A DNA stretch of 64,000 bases, from contig NZ_JAKUHT010000003.1 in assembly GCF_022436705.1 (NCBI RefSeq), positions 310,001 through 374,000 of the forward strand. Reading direction: 5' to 3'. This DNA comes from Nocardioides sp. CFH 31398. Lineage in GTDB: Bacteria; Actinomycetota; Actinomycetes; Propionibacteriales; Nocardioidaceae. A program made the position numbers and the translations under genes. The notes beneath the pieces are model-generated. The model saw only the letters and a program-made list of their open reading frames with translations. It did no database searches and had not been told where the DNA came from. This document shows, in pieces, positions 16,111 through 24,665 of this stretch (the stretch's first letter is position 1; each line of letters begins with the position of its first letter).

Positions 16111-16791
16111 ATGGTCAGGACGGCGGGAGCGGCGACGCTCCTCGTGCTCGCTGCGGCGCTGGCCGCCTGCGGCGGCGACGGGGCCGACGGGGAGGACGGG
16201 TCGTCCTCGACGTCGAGCCAGGAGACCGAGGACAGCCCCCCGGCGGAGCAGTCCGAGGAGCAGTCCGAGGAGCAGTCCGAGGACGAGGTCACCGCGGACA
16301 CGCCACCGACCCCGCCCGGCACGGTGCTCGAGCCCGACGAGACCGCGGTGGTCGAGATCCCGTACATCGGGGGCGGGCGCGGTCTCTACACGGTGGACCT
16401 GGTCTCGGTCACCGAGCAGCCCCTGTCGAAGCTGCCGCCCGACATCCCCGCCGAGCCGGGCTCGACGCTCTGGTACGTCGACCAGGACTGGACCATGGTC
16501 GACCGGGGCAACGGCTCGGTCACCGGCATGAACCTGTCGAGCCACACCTCGGTGTCGGTGGGTCGGGACCAGCAGGTCCCCATGCTGCTGCTGGCCGACA
16601 CCCCCGGCTGCTCGGTCGCCCAGTTCATCACCGAGGACGGCCGCTCGGGCCGGACCCGGGAGAGCTGCAGCGCCTACCTGCTGGCGAAGGGCGAGCAGAT
16701 CGAGCAGGTGTGGTTCTTCGAGTTCGAGTCGGACTACGACTTCTCCACCGGGGGCAGCCCGGTGCGGTGGCGGGTCGACGGCACGGCCTGA
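16111..16791 (+). CDS. Secreted lipoprotein of unknown function
   Basis: 226 residues. A signal sequence ends in the lipobox L-A-A-C, with C20 as the lipidation site. A Ser/Glu-rich linker (about 25-65, with repeated 'EEQSEEQS') is followed by a globular domain with 'LYTVDLVSVTEQPLSKLPPD' and 'GSTLWYVDQDWTMVD'. Two Cys (in 'TPGCSVAQF' and 'ESCSAYL') could form a disulfide outside the cell. ATG 16111 gives the correct signal peptide. It follows the helicase gene by 64 bases on the same strand. No family recognised. Confidence 0.8.
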   Translation: MVRTAGAATLLVLAAALAACGGDGADGEDGSSSTSSQETEDSPPAEQSEEQSEEQSEDEVTADTPPTPPGTVLEPDETAVVEIPYIGGGRGLYTVDLVSVTEQPLSKLPPDIPAEPGSTLWYVDQDWTMVDRGNGSVTGMNLSSHTSVSVGRDQQVPMLLLADTPGCSVAQFITEDGRSGRTRESCSAYLLAKGEQIEQVWFFEFESDYDFSTGGSPVRWRVDGTA

Positions 16792-16815
16792 CCCGCCAAC
16801 GCTCCCGGACCGCCC

Positions 16816-17097
16816 TCAGGCGGAGGCCAGCCGCGGGCCCGGCGAACCGGGGCGCGCCGCGAGGAGGCACCCGCCGGCGGGGCGGTTGAGGTGCGGGACG
16901 AGGTCGTCGGTCACGGAGTCGACCATGGCGAGCACGACGCCCGGTCGGAGCCGCTCCCGCGCCAGCTCGGCCCGCAGGAGGCGGAGGTCCAGGCGCAGGT
17001 CCGCGCTGGCCCGGGCGCTCAGGCCCGCGGCCGCGGCGGCGATCTGCGCGACGTGGACGAACAGCTCCGCCTCCTGCGCGAGGCCGTCGTGGCTCAC
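16816..17097 (-). CDS. Small hypothetical protein, paralogue of the 17974-18369 protein
   Basis: 93 residues, mostly helical. The core '[20 protein letters not shown]' followed by '[19 protein letters not shown]' matches, in the same order, '[20 protein letters not shown]' and '[19 protein letters not shown]' in the gene on the other side of the aquaporin. GTG 17097 overlaps the aquaporin stop (GTGA), so it is translationally coupled to it. There is no TM segment or known motif. Unknown function; it may regulate or bind the channel. Confidence 0.65.
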   Translation of the reverse strand: MSHDGLAQEAELFVHVAQIAAAAAGLSARASADLRLDLRLLRAELARERLRPGVVLAMVDSVTDDLVPHLNRPAGGCLLAARPGSPGPRLASA

Positions 17098-17846
17098 GCG
17101 GTGGTCTCCGCGGAGCCGCCCTCGACCTCGACGCCGGCGCGGCGGACGCCGGTCACGGCGGCGTAGGTGAGGCCGGCGAGCAGCGCACCGACGACGGGGG
17201 CGACGACGAACAGCCACACCTGGCCGAGCGCCTCGGGGTTGAAGAACGCGACCGCGAGCGAGCGGGCCGGGTTCACCGAGGTGTTGGTGACCGGGATCGA
17301 GACGAGGTGGATGGCGGTGAGGGCGAGGCCGATGGCGAGCGGGCCGAAGCCGGCGGGGGCGCGCTTGTCGGTGACGCCGAGGATCACGTAGAGGAACCCG
17401 ACGGTCAGCACGGTCTCGACGACGGCCGCGGCGAGCAGGCCGTACCCGCCGGGCGAGGCGGCGCCGTAGCCGTTGGTGGCGAAGCCGTCCGCGGTGGTGA
17501 ACCCGGGCGCGCCCGACGCGACCACGTAGAGGATGCCGGCCGCGGCGGTGCCGCCCACGACCTGCGCCACGACGTACCCGGGGACGTCGCGCCACTCGAA
17601 GCGGCGGGCGATCGCGAGACCGACGGTGACCGCCGGGTTGAAGTGGCCACCGGAGACGTGGCCGATGGCATAGGCCATCGTCACCACGGCCAGGCCGAAA
17701 GCGAGCGCGACGCCGGCGAAGCCCACGTCGTCCCCGGCGAGCACGGCGGTGCCGCACCCGACGAGCACCAGCCAGCCGGTGCCGAGCGCCTCGGCGGCGA
17801 GGCGGTGGGACGTGCGGGGCGTGGTGGTCGCAGCGGCGCGACTCAT
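17094..17846 (-). CDS. aqpZ: Aquaporin Z-like water channel (MIP family)
   Basis: 250 residues with six TM helices and both channel motifs: '[15 protein letters not shown]' (first NPA) and '[17 protein letters not shown]' (second NPA). The Asn-Thr-Ser before the second NPA and its Arg are typical of water-selective AqpZ rather than glycerol facilitators. ATG 17846 is preceded by GGGAGGAC; an in-frame start 24 codons earlier lacks this support. It is flanked in the same direction by two related small genes, the downstream one with a 4-base overlap. Confidence 0.92.
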   Translation of the reverse strand: MSRAAATTTPRTSHRLAAEALGTGWLVLVGCGTAVLAGDDVGFAGVALAFGLAVVTMAYAIGHVSGGHFNPAVTVGLAIARRFEWRDVPGYVVAQVVGGTAAAGILYVVASGAPGFTTADGFATNGYGAASPGGYGLLAAAVVETVLTVGFLYVILGVTDKRAPAGFGPLAIGLALTAIHLVSIPVTNTSVNPARSLAVAFFNPEALGQVWLFVVAPVVGALLAGLTYAAVTGVRRAGVEVEGGSAETTA

Positions 17847-17973
17847 GGGGGTGTCCTCCCGTGGTCCGGTGCCCCGGCCTCTCCGGGGCGTTCCGGAGCT
17901 CAGTCGTGCACGAGACACCGATCGGCACGCGATCCGCCGGGTGATCCCCGTCTCACCCCGGGCGGGCGGGGAG

Positions 17974-18369
17974 TCAGGTCAGGCAGGACGGATCGAGGCC
18001 GGGCACCGGGTCCCCGACGGGTTCCGGCCCGGCGCCCGGCTCGGGACGCGCCTCGGCGAGGCTGCGCGCGACGCCCAGGGGCAGCTCGGGGGACATGACC
18101 TCGATCACGGAGTCGACGACGGCGGTGACGACCGCCGGGCGGACGCGGCCGCGGTCGCACTCGGTGCGCAGCACCGCGAGGTCGTCCTGGACCTCGTCGC
18201 GCCGACGCGCGGACAGGCTGGACAGCGTGAGGGCCACCTGCGCGAGGTGGGCGAACATCAGCACCTGCGTCCGCAGGTCGCCGCCGCCGGTCGCGGCCGG
18301 CTCCGGGGCACCGTTGTTGTTCGCGGTGTCGGCACCGGGGCACGGCTGGCGCCGCCGTCGGGGTCGCAC
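17974..18369 (-). CDS. Small hypothetical protein, paralogue of the 16816-17097 protein
   Basis: About 131 residues from GTG 18369. The helical core '[20 protein letters not shown]' plus '[20 protein letters not shown]' is shared with the gene downstream of the aquaporin. N- and C-terminal tails are Pro/Arg/Gly-rich and look disordered. The start is doubtful: a perfect GGGAGGAC sits at 18423-18430, but the codon at the right distance in this frame is ATC at 18420-18418, not ATG/GTG/TTG. No TM or catalytic motif is seen. It runs in the same direction as the aquaporin with a 127-base gap. Confidence 0.55.
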   Translation of the reverse strand: MRPRRRRQPCPGADTANNNGAPEPAATGGGDLRTQVLMFAHLAQVALTLSSLSARRRDEVQDDLAVLRTECDRGRVRPAVVTAVVDSVIEVMSPELPLGVARSLAEARPEPGAGPEPVGDPVPGLDPSCLT

Positions 18370-18437
18370 GGGGCGACGCTGCTCGAGGCGGTCCGGCTGG
18401 TCGGGTCGTGGCCTGGTGATGGGTCCTCCCTGGTCGG

Positions 18438-18457
18438 GTTCCGTTCGTTGTCGGAAC
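18438..18457. promoter_or_regulatory. GTTCCG/CGGAAC inverted repeat upstream of small gene
   Basis: GTTCCG (18438-18443) and CGGAAC (18452-18457) form a perfect inverted repeat with an 8-base centre. It lies about 70-90 bases upstream of the annotated start of the minus-strand gene, in an otherwise featureless 270-base gap before the tRNA-Leu terminator. It could be an operator; no regulator can be assigned. Confidence 0.35.
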
Positions 18458-18638
18458 TACTCACGGATTGGTCGTGCCGGGTCGCCGGTTCCTCACAGGT
18501 TCCACCCGGTGACCTCCGTCATGCCCCCCGGCCGGCACCCGTGTCGACGACTCCTGCCGGGCACGCGACCGACAGCCACTGCCACAGCCACCAGCGCCGG
18601 TGGGCGCGGCGGGACGAGGGGAGCCCTGACTGGGACGC

Positions 18639-18673
18639 ACGACGGCCCCGGTCCACTGGACCGGGGCCGTCGT
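18639..18673 (-). terminator. Terminator of tRNA-Leu
   Basis: A perfect inverted repeat with left arm 18641-18654 (GACGGCCCCGGTCC), loop ACT, and right arm 18658-18671. It starts just past the 3' end of the minus-strand tRNA-Leu gene, so it ends that transcript. Confidence 0.85.
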
Positions 18674-18676
18674 GTC

Positions 18677-18763
18677 TGGTGCGCGAGGGGGGAGTTGAAC
18701 CCCCACGCCCTTTCGGGCACACGGACCTGAACCGTGCGCGTCTGCCTATTCCGCCACTCGCGC
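18677..18763 (-). tRNA. tRNA-Leu (anticodon CAG)
   Basis: On the minus strand the acceptor stem GCGCGAG pairs with CTCGCGC. The anticodon loop reads GGTTCAGGTCC (anticodon CAG). A long variable arm built from CCCGAAAGGGC is typical of tRNA-Leu, and the T arm contains GGTTCAACTCC. The 3' CCA is encoded (complement at 18677-18679). Length 87 including CCA. Confidence 0.97.
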
Positions 18764-18776
18764 CAGAAGCCCGGCG

Positions 18777-18806
18777 AGCGTATCCCAGCGGTTCCGACAT
18801 GCCCAA
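18777..18806 (-). promoter_or_regulatory. Promoter of tRNA-Leu
   Basis: Read on the minus strand, TTGGGC (18806-18801) is followed after 18 bases by TACGCT (18782-18777), ending 13 bases before the 5' end of the tRNA. Both fit sigma-A-type boxes. Confidence 0.5.
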
Positions 18807-18846
18807 ACCGGGCCGAGTAGGGCCACGTGGACGACCCCGACCCGGA

Positions 18847-18852
18847 TACGAT
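18847..18852 (+). promoter_or_regulatory. -10 box for the fhaA-pknB operon
   Basis: TACGAT fits the TAnnnT rule and lies 95 bases before the fhaA start in the gap between the divergent tRNA-Leu and fhaA. No convincing -35 box is seen at the usual distance, so the promoter may need an activator or an alternative sigma factor. Confidence 0.4.
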
Positions 18853-18947
18853 CGCACCCGACCCGGCTCGACCCGGGCGCCAGCGTGCTGCCCGACGGGC
18901 GTCTGAGGCGGCACCATGACGCACGACCAGGACGAGGAGGAGGTGCC

Positions 18948-19721
18948 GTGGGACGGCTGCAGAACTTCGAGAACAAGCTGGAGCAGGCCATCTCGGGGGT
19001 CTTCGCCCGCGCCTTCCGCAGCGCCGTCCAGCCGGTCGAGATCTCCGCGGCCCTGCAGCGCGAGGTCGACAACAACGCGCAGATCCTGAGCCGCGACCGC
19101 CGCCTCGTGCCCAACGACTTCCACGTCGAGCTGTCGCCGTCCGACCTGGAGCGGCTGGCGCCGTACGACTCCGCGATGGCCCGCGAGCTCACCGACACGC
19201 TGCGCCAGCACGCCGAGCAGCAGAGCTACGTCTTCCCCGGCCCGGTCTCCATCGCGTTCGAGGCGGCGGAGGACCTCACCACCGGCCGCTTCCGCATCCG
19301 CAGCCGCGCCCAGGCGAAGGTCACCGGCCGCGACGACGTCCCCGCCGACGGGTACGACGAGCGCGGCGGCCACCCCGGTCAGGGCGGCTACGGCCAGAGC
19401 CGCACCGCGCGGGCGGTGCTCGAGGTCAACGGCACCCGGCACGCGCTGCGGGCCCCGGGCCTGGTCGTGGGCCGCGGCACCGACGCCGACGTCCGCATCA
19501 ACGACCCCGGCATCAGCCGGCGCCACATCGAGTTCCGCGTGGGCGAGGGCCGCGCCGACCAGGGCAGCCCCCTGCACCTGTCGGTCCGCGACCTCGGTTC
19601 CACCAACGGCATGACCGTCGACGGCGTGCGCGTCGCCCAGTCACCCCTGGGCCACGGGTCGACGGTGAAGATCGGCAACACGACGATGACCGTCACGGTC
19701 GAGGACGGCCCCCGTGTCTGA
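18948..19721 (+). CDS. fhaA: FhaA: DUF3662 and FHA domain protein
   Basis: 257 residues. The N-terminal DUF3662 domain (about 1-115, 'LQNFENKLEQAISGVFARAF') is followed by a Gly/Arg linker and a C-terminal FHA domain (about 170-255) with 'LVVGRGTDADVRINDPGISR' and 'RDLGSTNGMTVDGVRV', the phosphothreonine-binding residues. In mycobacteria FhaA binds phosphorylated MviN/MurJ and controls peptidoglycan synthesis at the membrane. GTG 18948 with GAGGAGGAGG just upstream is preferred. First gene of the operon; overlaps fhaB by 8 bases. Confidence 0.95.
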   Translation: MGRLQNFENKLEQAISGVFARAFRSAVQPVEISAALQREVDNNAQILSRDRRLVPNDFHVELSPSDLERLAPYDSAMARELTDTLRQHAEQQSYVFPGPVSIAFEAAEDLTTGRFRIRSRAQAKVTGRDDVPADGYDERGGHPGQGGYGQSRTARAVLEVNGTRHALRAPGLVVGRGTDADVRINDPGISRRHIEFRVGEGRADQGSPLHLSVRDLGSTNGMTVDGVRVAQSPLGHGSTVKIGNTTMTVTVEDGPRV

Positions 19722-20202
19722 GCTGACCCTGTTCCTGATCCGCTTCGCCTACCTGGCGATCCTCTGGATCTTCGTGCTCTCGGCGATCTCCGTCATCCGG
19801 TCCGACATGTTCGGCGCCCGGGTGCCCGACACCGGTCGCGGCCGGCTCGGTCGCAAGGAGAAGGCGGGCCGGACGCCGAAGGCGGCGAAGGGTCCGTCGC
19901 GGCGGCGCGGCGCGCCCACCCACCTGCTCGTCGTGGAGGGCAGCAACGCCGGCGAGCGCGCCGAGCTCGCCGACGCCCCGCTGCTGATCGGCCGCGGCAA
20001 CGACGCGGCCATCCGCCTGGACGACGACTACGCCTCGACCCGGCACGCCCGGGTCGCGGCGTACGAGGACGAGTGGTTCGTCGAGGACCTCGGGTCCACG
20101 AACGGGACCTACATCGGCAGCGCCCGCATCACCCAGCCCACCACCATCACCCTCGGCGTGCAGGTGCGCATCGGGAAGACGATCCTCGAGCTGAGGAAGT
20201 GA
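19714..20202 (+). CDS. fhaB: FhaB/FipA: membrane-anchored FHA domain protein
   Basis: 162 residues. An N-terminal TM helix (about 5-27, 'FLIRFAYLAILWIFVLSAIS') and a basic linker precede an FHA domain (about 75-160) with 'PLLIGRGNDAAIRLDDDYAS' and 'EDLGSTNGTYIG'. The mycobacterial counterpart (FipA) links phosphothreonine signals to FtsZ/FtsQ at the division site. GTG 19714 overlaps the fhaA stop by 8 bases. Sits between fhaA and pstP as in other actinobacteria. Confidence 0.95.
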   Translation: MSELTLFLIRFAYLAILWIFVLSAISVIRSDMFGARVPDTGRGRLGRKEKAGRTPKAAKGPSRRRGAPTHLLVVEGSNAGERAELADAPLLIGRGNDAAIRLDDDYASTRHARVAAYEDEWFVEDLGSTNGTYIGSARITQPTTITLGVQVRIGKTILELRK

Positions 20203-20221
20203 CGGCAGGAGTGACGTCCCG

Positions 20222-21805
20222 ATGACCTCCGTCCCCCCCGGCGCCCCCGACCCGACCCCCGGCGGTCCGGGCGAGCAGCTGTCGCCCGAGCAGGCGGCGA
20301 TCCAGCCGCGTACCGAGCCGCTGGAGGTCCCGCCCTCCCCCGACGACGACACGATGCAGTCGGGCGACGGGATGATCACGCCGGGCACGCTGCGCCTGTC
20401 CTTCTCGGCCGTGTCCGACGTGGGGCGGGTCCGCAAGGACAACCAGGACTCCGGGTACGCCGGCGCATGGCTGCTCGCCGTCTGCGACGGCGTCGGCGGC
20501 GGCGCGCGCGGCGACATCGCCTCCTCCACCGCGATCTCCCAGCTCCGTCGCCTCGACGAGGCGCCCGGCGAGGACCTGCTCGGCCTGGTGGCGGGCGGCC
20601 TGCACCGGGCGCACGACCGGATCGCGGAGCTGGTCGACGAGGACCCCGCGCTCAACGGCACCAGCACCACGGCGACGGTCGCCCTCTTCGACGGCACCCG
20701 CGTCGGCGTCGCGCACGTCGGCGACAGCCGCGCCTACCTGATGCGCTCGCGCACCCTGACCCAGCTCACGCGCGACCACACGTTCGTCCAGAGCCTCATC
20801 GACGAGGGCCGCATCACCGAGGAGGAGGCGCGGACCCACCCGCACCGCAACCTGATCCTCAAGGCGCTGGACGGGATGCGGGACCCGGAGCCCGACCTGT
20901 TCGTCGTCGACCTCGCGGTCGGCGACCGGCTCTTCCTGTGCAGCGACGGCGCCTGCGGCGTCCTGGACGACGCGACGATGCTCGGCATCCTCGCCGACGG
21001 CACGCCGGACTCGGCGGCGCTGGAGATGGTGCAGGCGGCGCTGGCCGCCGGCAGCACCGACAACGTGACCTGCGTGGTCGCCGACGTGGTGCCCGTCGAC
21101 CTCCCGCCCGAGCCGGGCTCCGCCGCCGTGGACGAGAGCGGCGCGCTGGCGCCGCTGCTCGTCGGCGCGGCGTCCGAGCTGCCCCGCCGCGGGGGCGGCA
21201 GCGGCACCCGCTCCATCGCCCTGTTCCGCGGCCACCGCGGGAGCGGCGAGGCCACGTCGGAGGAGCGCGAGCTGCCCGCGGAGGCGCCGCACGCCATCTC
21301 CTCGGACCCCATCGACCCCGAGCGCGCCCGCTACGCGCCGCGTCCGCCGCGGCGGTTCCTGTGGCTGCGCCGGCTGCTGGTCGCGGCCGTCGTGGTCGGC
21401 GTCCTGTGGGCCGCGGGCGCGGCGCTGTGGTCGTGGACCCAGTCGCAGTACTACGTCGGCGAGGCCGGCGGCGTCGTGACCATCTACCGCGGCCTGAACG
21501 CGGAGGTCCCCGGCATCGACCTGTCCAGCCCCCTCGAGGAGAGCGACATCCCCCTCGAGGAGCTGCCCTCCACCGACGCCCAGGCCGTCCGCAACGGCAT
21601 CGAGGCCGACGACCTGGAGGACGCCCGGGCGACCGTGGACGACCTCGCCGGGCTGCGCTCCGAGGGCTCGGGCGGCCTGAAGCCCGAGAACGACCCGAGC
21701 GAGCAGCCCAGCCAGGACCCCAGCCAGGACCCGAGCCAGCAGCCCAGCCAGCAGCCGAGCCAGGGCTCGACGGGCCAGCCCGACCAGCAGGGGAGCACCC
21801 GGTGA
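20222..21805 (+). CDS. pstP: PstP: PP2C-type Ser/Thr protein phosphatase
   Basis: 527 residues. The catalytic PP2C domain (about 55-300) shows 'VRKDNQDSG', 'LAVCDGVGGGARGD', 'HVGDSRAYLMR', 'LCSDGACGVLDD' and 'GSTDNVTCVVAD', including the Asp residues that bind two metal ions. One TM helix (about 383-405) precedes an extracellular region. The C-terminus is a low-complexity Ser/Gln/Pro tract ('PSQDPSQDPSQQPSQQPSQ') not found in most PstP. It would dephosphorylate PknA/PknB and their targets. The stop overlaps the rodA GTG. Confidence 0.95.
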   Translation: MTSVPPGAPDPTPGGPGEQLSPEQAAIQPRTEPLEVPPSPDDDTMQSGDGMITPGTLRLSFSAVSDVGRVRKDNQDSGYAGAWLLAVCDGVGGGARGDIASSTAISQLRRLDEAPGEDLLGLVAGGLHRAHDRIAELVDEDPALNGTSTTATVALFDGTRVGVAHVGDSRAYLMRSRTLTQLTRDHTFVQSLIDEGRITEEEARTHPHRNLILKALDGMRDPEPDLFVVDLAVGDRLFLCSDGACGVLDDATMLGILADGTPDSAALEMVQAALAAGSTDNVTCVVADVVPVDLPPEPGSAAVDESGALAPLLVGAASELPRRGGGSGTRSIALFRGHRGSGEATSEERELPAEAPHAISSDPIDPERARYAPRPPRRFLWLRRLLVAAVVVGVLWAAGAALWSWTQSQYYVGEAGGVVTIYRGLNAEVPGIDLSSPLEESDIPLEELPSTDAQAVRNGIEADDLEDARATVDDLAGLRSEGSGGLKPENDPSEQPSQDPSQDPSQQPSQQPSQGSTGQPDQQGSTR

Positions 21806-23211
21806 GCCAGGCCGACAGCGGTCCCCAGGTCGTGCACCGCCGCCGGCGGGGCGCGGAGCTGTTCCTCCTCGTCGTCGCCCTGCTCGTCGGTCTCGGCGCG
21901 TACGCCGCCGTGGGTCTCGGCATGGAGGGGACCATCCCGGCGGACATGCTCACCTACGGCGGCTGGCTGACCGTGATGGTCGCCGCCTGCCACGTCGTCG
22001 TCCGCTTCGTCGCCCCGTGGGCCGACCCGGTGCTGCTGCCCGTGGTGGCGGCGCTGAACGGCCTGGGCCTCGCGGTGATCCACCGCCTCGACCTCACCTA
22101 CGGCGAGCTGGGGCAGAAGGACGACTACGCCCAGCAGCAGCTGATCTGGATGACGCTGGGCGTCGTGCTGTTCCTGGCCACGCTGCTGGTGCTGCGCGAC
22201 CACCGCACCCTGCAGCGGTTCACCTACACCTCGGGCCTGCTCGCGATCCTCCTCCTGCTGCTGCCGCTGATGCCGGTCATCGGCACCGAGATCAACGGCG
22301 CCCGGATCTGGATCAACGTCGCCGGCTTCAGCTTCCAGCCCGGCGAGATCGCGAAGGTCCTGCTCGTGGTGGCCTTCGCCGGCTACCTCGTCCTGCACCG
22401 TGACGCCCTCGCGCTCGCCGGCAAGCGGCTGCTGTTCGTCGACCTTCCCCGCGGGCGCGACCTCGGCCCGATCCTCGGGATGTGGCTGATCAGCCTCGGC
22501 ATCCTCGTCTTCCAGCGGGACCTGGGCTCGTCCCTGCTGTTCTTCGGGCTCTTCCTGGTGATGCTGTACGTCGCCACCGAGCGGCCCGGCTGGCTGGTCG
22601 TCGGCGGCACCCTGTTCGCCGCGGGGGCGTTCGCGGGCTACCAGGCCTTCGGTCACGTCCGGCAGCGCTTCGACCTGTGGCTGGACCCGTTCGAGTACTA
22701 CGGCGAGGGCACGAACGACCTGGGGCGCCAGTCGGTCGAGACCCAGTTCGGGATGGGCTGGGGCGGCCTCATCGGGCGCGGCTTCGGCAACGGCCGCCCC
22801 GAGCTGATCCCCTACGCCAACTCCGACTTCATCTTCGCCGCCATCGGCGAGGAGCTCGGCCTGACCGCCGTCATGGCGCTCCTGGTCTGCTACGGCCTGA
22901 TCGTGGAGCGCGGCCTGCGCACCGCCGTCACCTGCCGCGACGGCTTCGGCAAGCTCGTCGCCACCGGCCTGGCGATCACGTTCGCCCTGCAGGTCTTCGT
23001 GGTCGTGGGCGGCGTCACGGGCCTGATCCCGCTGACCGGCCTCACCACCCCGTTCCTCTCGTACGGCGGGTCGTCGCTGGTCGCCAACTGGGTGATCGCG
23101 GCGCTGCTGCTGCGGATCTCCGACCAGGCCCGGCGTCCCCTGCCGTCGATGCTGGGCACCGAGCCCGACCCCGCGCCCGACGCCGAGGAGACCCAGGTGG
23201 TGAAGCTGTGA
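21802..23211 (+). CDS. rodA: RodA/FtsW-family peptidoglycan glycosyltransferase (SEDS)
   Basis: 469 residues with about 12 TM helices. SEDS motifs are visible: 'GARIWINVAGFSFQPGEIAK' (conserved R-W and E-x2-K), 'LVFQRDLGSSLLFFGLFLVM' (catalytic Asp of the family), 'SDFIFAAIGEELGL', and 'TPFLSYGGSSLVANW'. It polymerises lipid II glycan strands together with a class B penicillin-binding protein, here the next gene. GTG 21802 overlaps the pstP stop (GTGA); the stop overlaps the pbpA GTG. Confidence 0.95.
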   Translation: MSQADSGPQVVHRRRRGAELFLLVVALLVGLGAYAAVGLGMEGTIPADMLTYGGWLTVMVAACHVVVRFVAPWADPVLLPVVAALNGLGLAVIHRLDLTYGELGQKDDYAQQQLIWMTLGVVLFLATLLVLRDHRTLQRFTYTSGLLAILLLLLPLMPVIGTEINGARIWINVAGFSFQPGEIAKVLLVVAFAGYLVLHRDALALAGKRLLFVDLPRGRDLGPILGMWLISLGILVFQRDLGSSLLFFGLFLVMLYVATERPGWLVVGGTLFAAGAFAGYQAFGHVRQRFDLWLDPFEYYGEGTNDLGRQSVETQFGMGWGGLIGRGFGNGRPELIPYANSDFIFAAIGEELGLTAVMALLVCYGLIVERGLRTAVTCRDGFGKLVATGLAITFALQVFVVVGGVTGLIPLTGLTTPFLSYGGSSLVANWVIAALLLRISDQARRPLPSMLGTEPDPAPDAEETQVVKL

Positions 23212-24665
23212 ACCGCCCGATCCGCACCCTCGCCGTCTTCTGCCTGTTGCTGTTCGGGGCGCTGATGGTGAACGCGACCGTGATCCAGTACGTCGACGCC
23301 GGCGAGCTGAACGCCAACCCGTCCAACCGCCGCGTCGTGGACGCCACGTTCTCCCGCGAGCGCGGCGACATCCTCGTCGGCCGCGAGCCCATCGCGCGCT
23401 CGGTGCCGAGCGACGACGAGTTCGAGTACCAGCGCGAGTACCTCGCGCCGTTCCGCTACGCCCACGTCAGCGGCTACTTCTCCTACTTCAGCCAGACCGG
23501 CATCGAGCGCACCCAGAACTCCGTGCTCTCCGGCGACGACTCCCGCCTCTTCGTCACCCGGCTGGTCGACATGGTGTCGAACTCCGAGCCCGTCGGCGGC
23601 TCCGTCGAGCTGACCCTCGACGACGGCGCGCAGACCGCGGCGTACGAGGGGCTCGAGGCGCTCGGGCCCTCCACGCAGGGCTCCGTGGTGGCCATCGAGC
23701 CGTCCACCGGCAAGGTCCTCGCGATGGTCTCGTCGCCGTCGTTCGACACGAACCGCTTCGCCGACCACGACTTCGGCCGGCTCAACGACACCTTCGAGGA
23801 GCTGGACGCCCGCGAGGACGAGCCGCTGCTGAACCGGGCCATCCAGACGACGCTGCCCCCGGGGTCGACGTTCAAGATCGTCACGGCCGCCGCGGCGCTG
23901 GAGCAGGGCATCGCGACGGCCGCGGACGACCCGGTGCCGGGTGGTCCGTCGTACCAGCTGCCGCTGACCGACATCTCCGTCGAGAACGGCGGCCGCGACT
24001 GCGGCTCCGGCGACATCCCCTTCACCCAGGCGATGGAGCAGTCGTGCAACACGACGTTCCTCGCGCTCGCCGACCAGATCGGCGTCGAGGACATGCAGGA
24101 GCAGGCCGAGAAGTTCGGCTTCAACTCCGAGTACCTCGAGGACCTGCCCCTGCAGGCGGAGTCCCGCTACCCGGGCACCCTCGACGAGCCGCAGACGGCG
24201 CTGTCGGGCATCGGGCAGTCGGACGTCGCCGCCACCCCCCTCCAGATGGCCATGGTGGCGGCGGGCATCGCCAACGACGGCGTCGTGATGAAGCCGTACC
24301 TCGTCGACGAGGTGCGTTCCCCCGACCTCGACGTGCTCGACCGGACCGACCCGAGCGAGCTGTCCGAGGCCACGAGTCCCGAGACCGCCGAGGTGATCAC
24401 CCAGATGATGGTCAACACCGTGAGCGTCGGCACCGCGACGCCCGCCGCGATCCCCGGCATCGACGTCGCCGGGAAGACCGGCACCGCCGAGAGCGCCCCG
24501 GGGCGCCCGCCGTACGCGTGGTTCGTGTCCTTCGCTCCCGCCGAGGACCCGCAGGTCGCGGTGGCGGTCCTCGTCGAGGCCCCCGGCGGCCAGCAGGAGA
24601 TCGCCGGAGGCACCCTCGGGGGCCCGATCTCCCGGGCCGTGACCGAGGCGGTGATCGACCAGTGA
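23208..24665 (+). CDS. pbpA: PbpA: class B penicillin-binding protein (transpeptidase)
   Basis: 485 residues. An N-terminal TM anchor (about 8-25) is followed by the pedestal domain and the transpeptidase domain. S220-T-F-K223 in 'PPGSTFKIV' is the nucleophile motif, S279-C-N281 the second, and K423-T-G425 in 'AGKTGTAES' the third, all intact. It cross-links peptide stems made by RodA and acts outside the membrane. GTG 23208 overlaps the rodA stop, and the pbpA stop overlaps the pknA GTG, so synthesis of the pair is coupled. Confidence 0.95.
   Translation: MNRPIRTLAVFCLLLFGALMVNATVIQYVDAGELNANPSNRRVVDATFSRERGDILVGREPIARSVPSDDEFEYQREYLAPFRYAHVSGYFSYFSQTGIERTQNSVLSGDDSRLFVTRLVDMVSNSEPVGGSVELTLDDGAQTAAYEGLEALGPSTQGSVVAIEPSTGKVLAMVSSPSFDTNRFADHDFGRLNDTFEELDAREDEPLLNRAIQTTLPPGSTFKIVTAAAALEQGIATAADDPVPGGPSYQLPLTDISVENGGRDCGSGDIPFTQAMEQSCNTTFLALADQIGVEDMQEQAEKFGFNSEYLEDLPLQAESRYPGTLDEPQTALSGIGQSDVAATPLQMAMVAAGIANDGVVMKPYLVDEVRSPDLDVLDRTDPSELSEATSPETAEVITQMMVNTVSVGTATPAAIPGIDVAGKTGTAESAPGRPPYAWFVSFAPAEDPQVAVAVLVEAPGGQQEIAGGTLGGPISRAVTEAVIDQ

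Noticed and set aside
18258..18464. Alternative frame (68 codons) starting at GTG 18464 upstream of the small aquaporin-linked gene
   Set aside because: Polar, compositionally random product; the overlapping frame has a paralogue in the window, so that frame is the real one.
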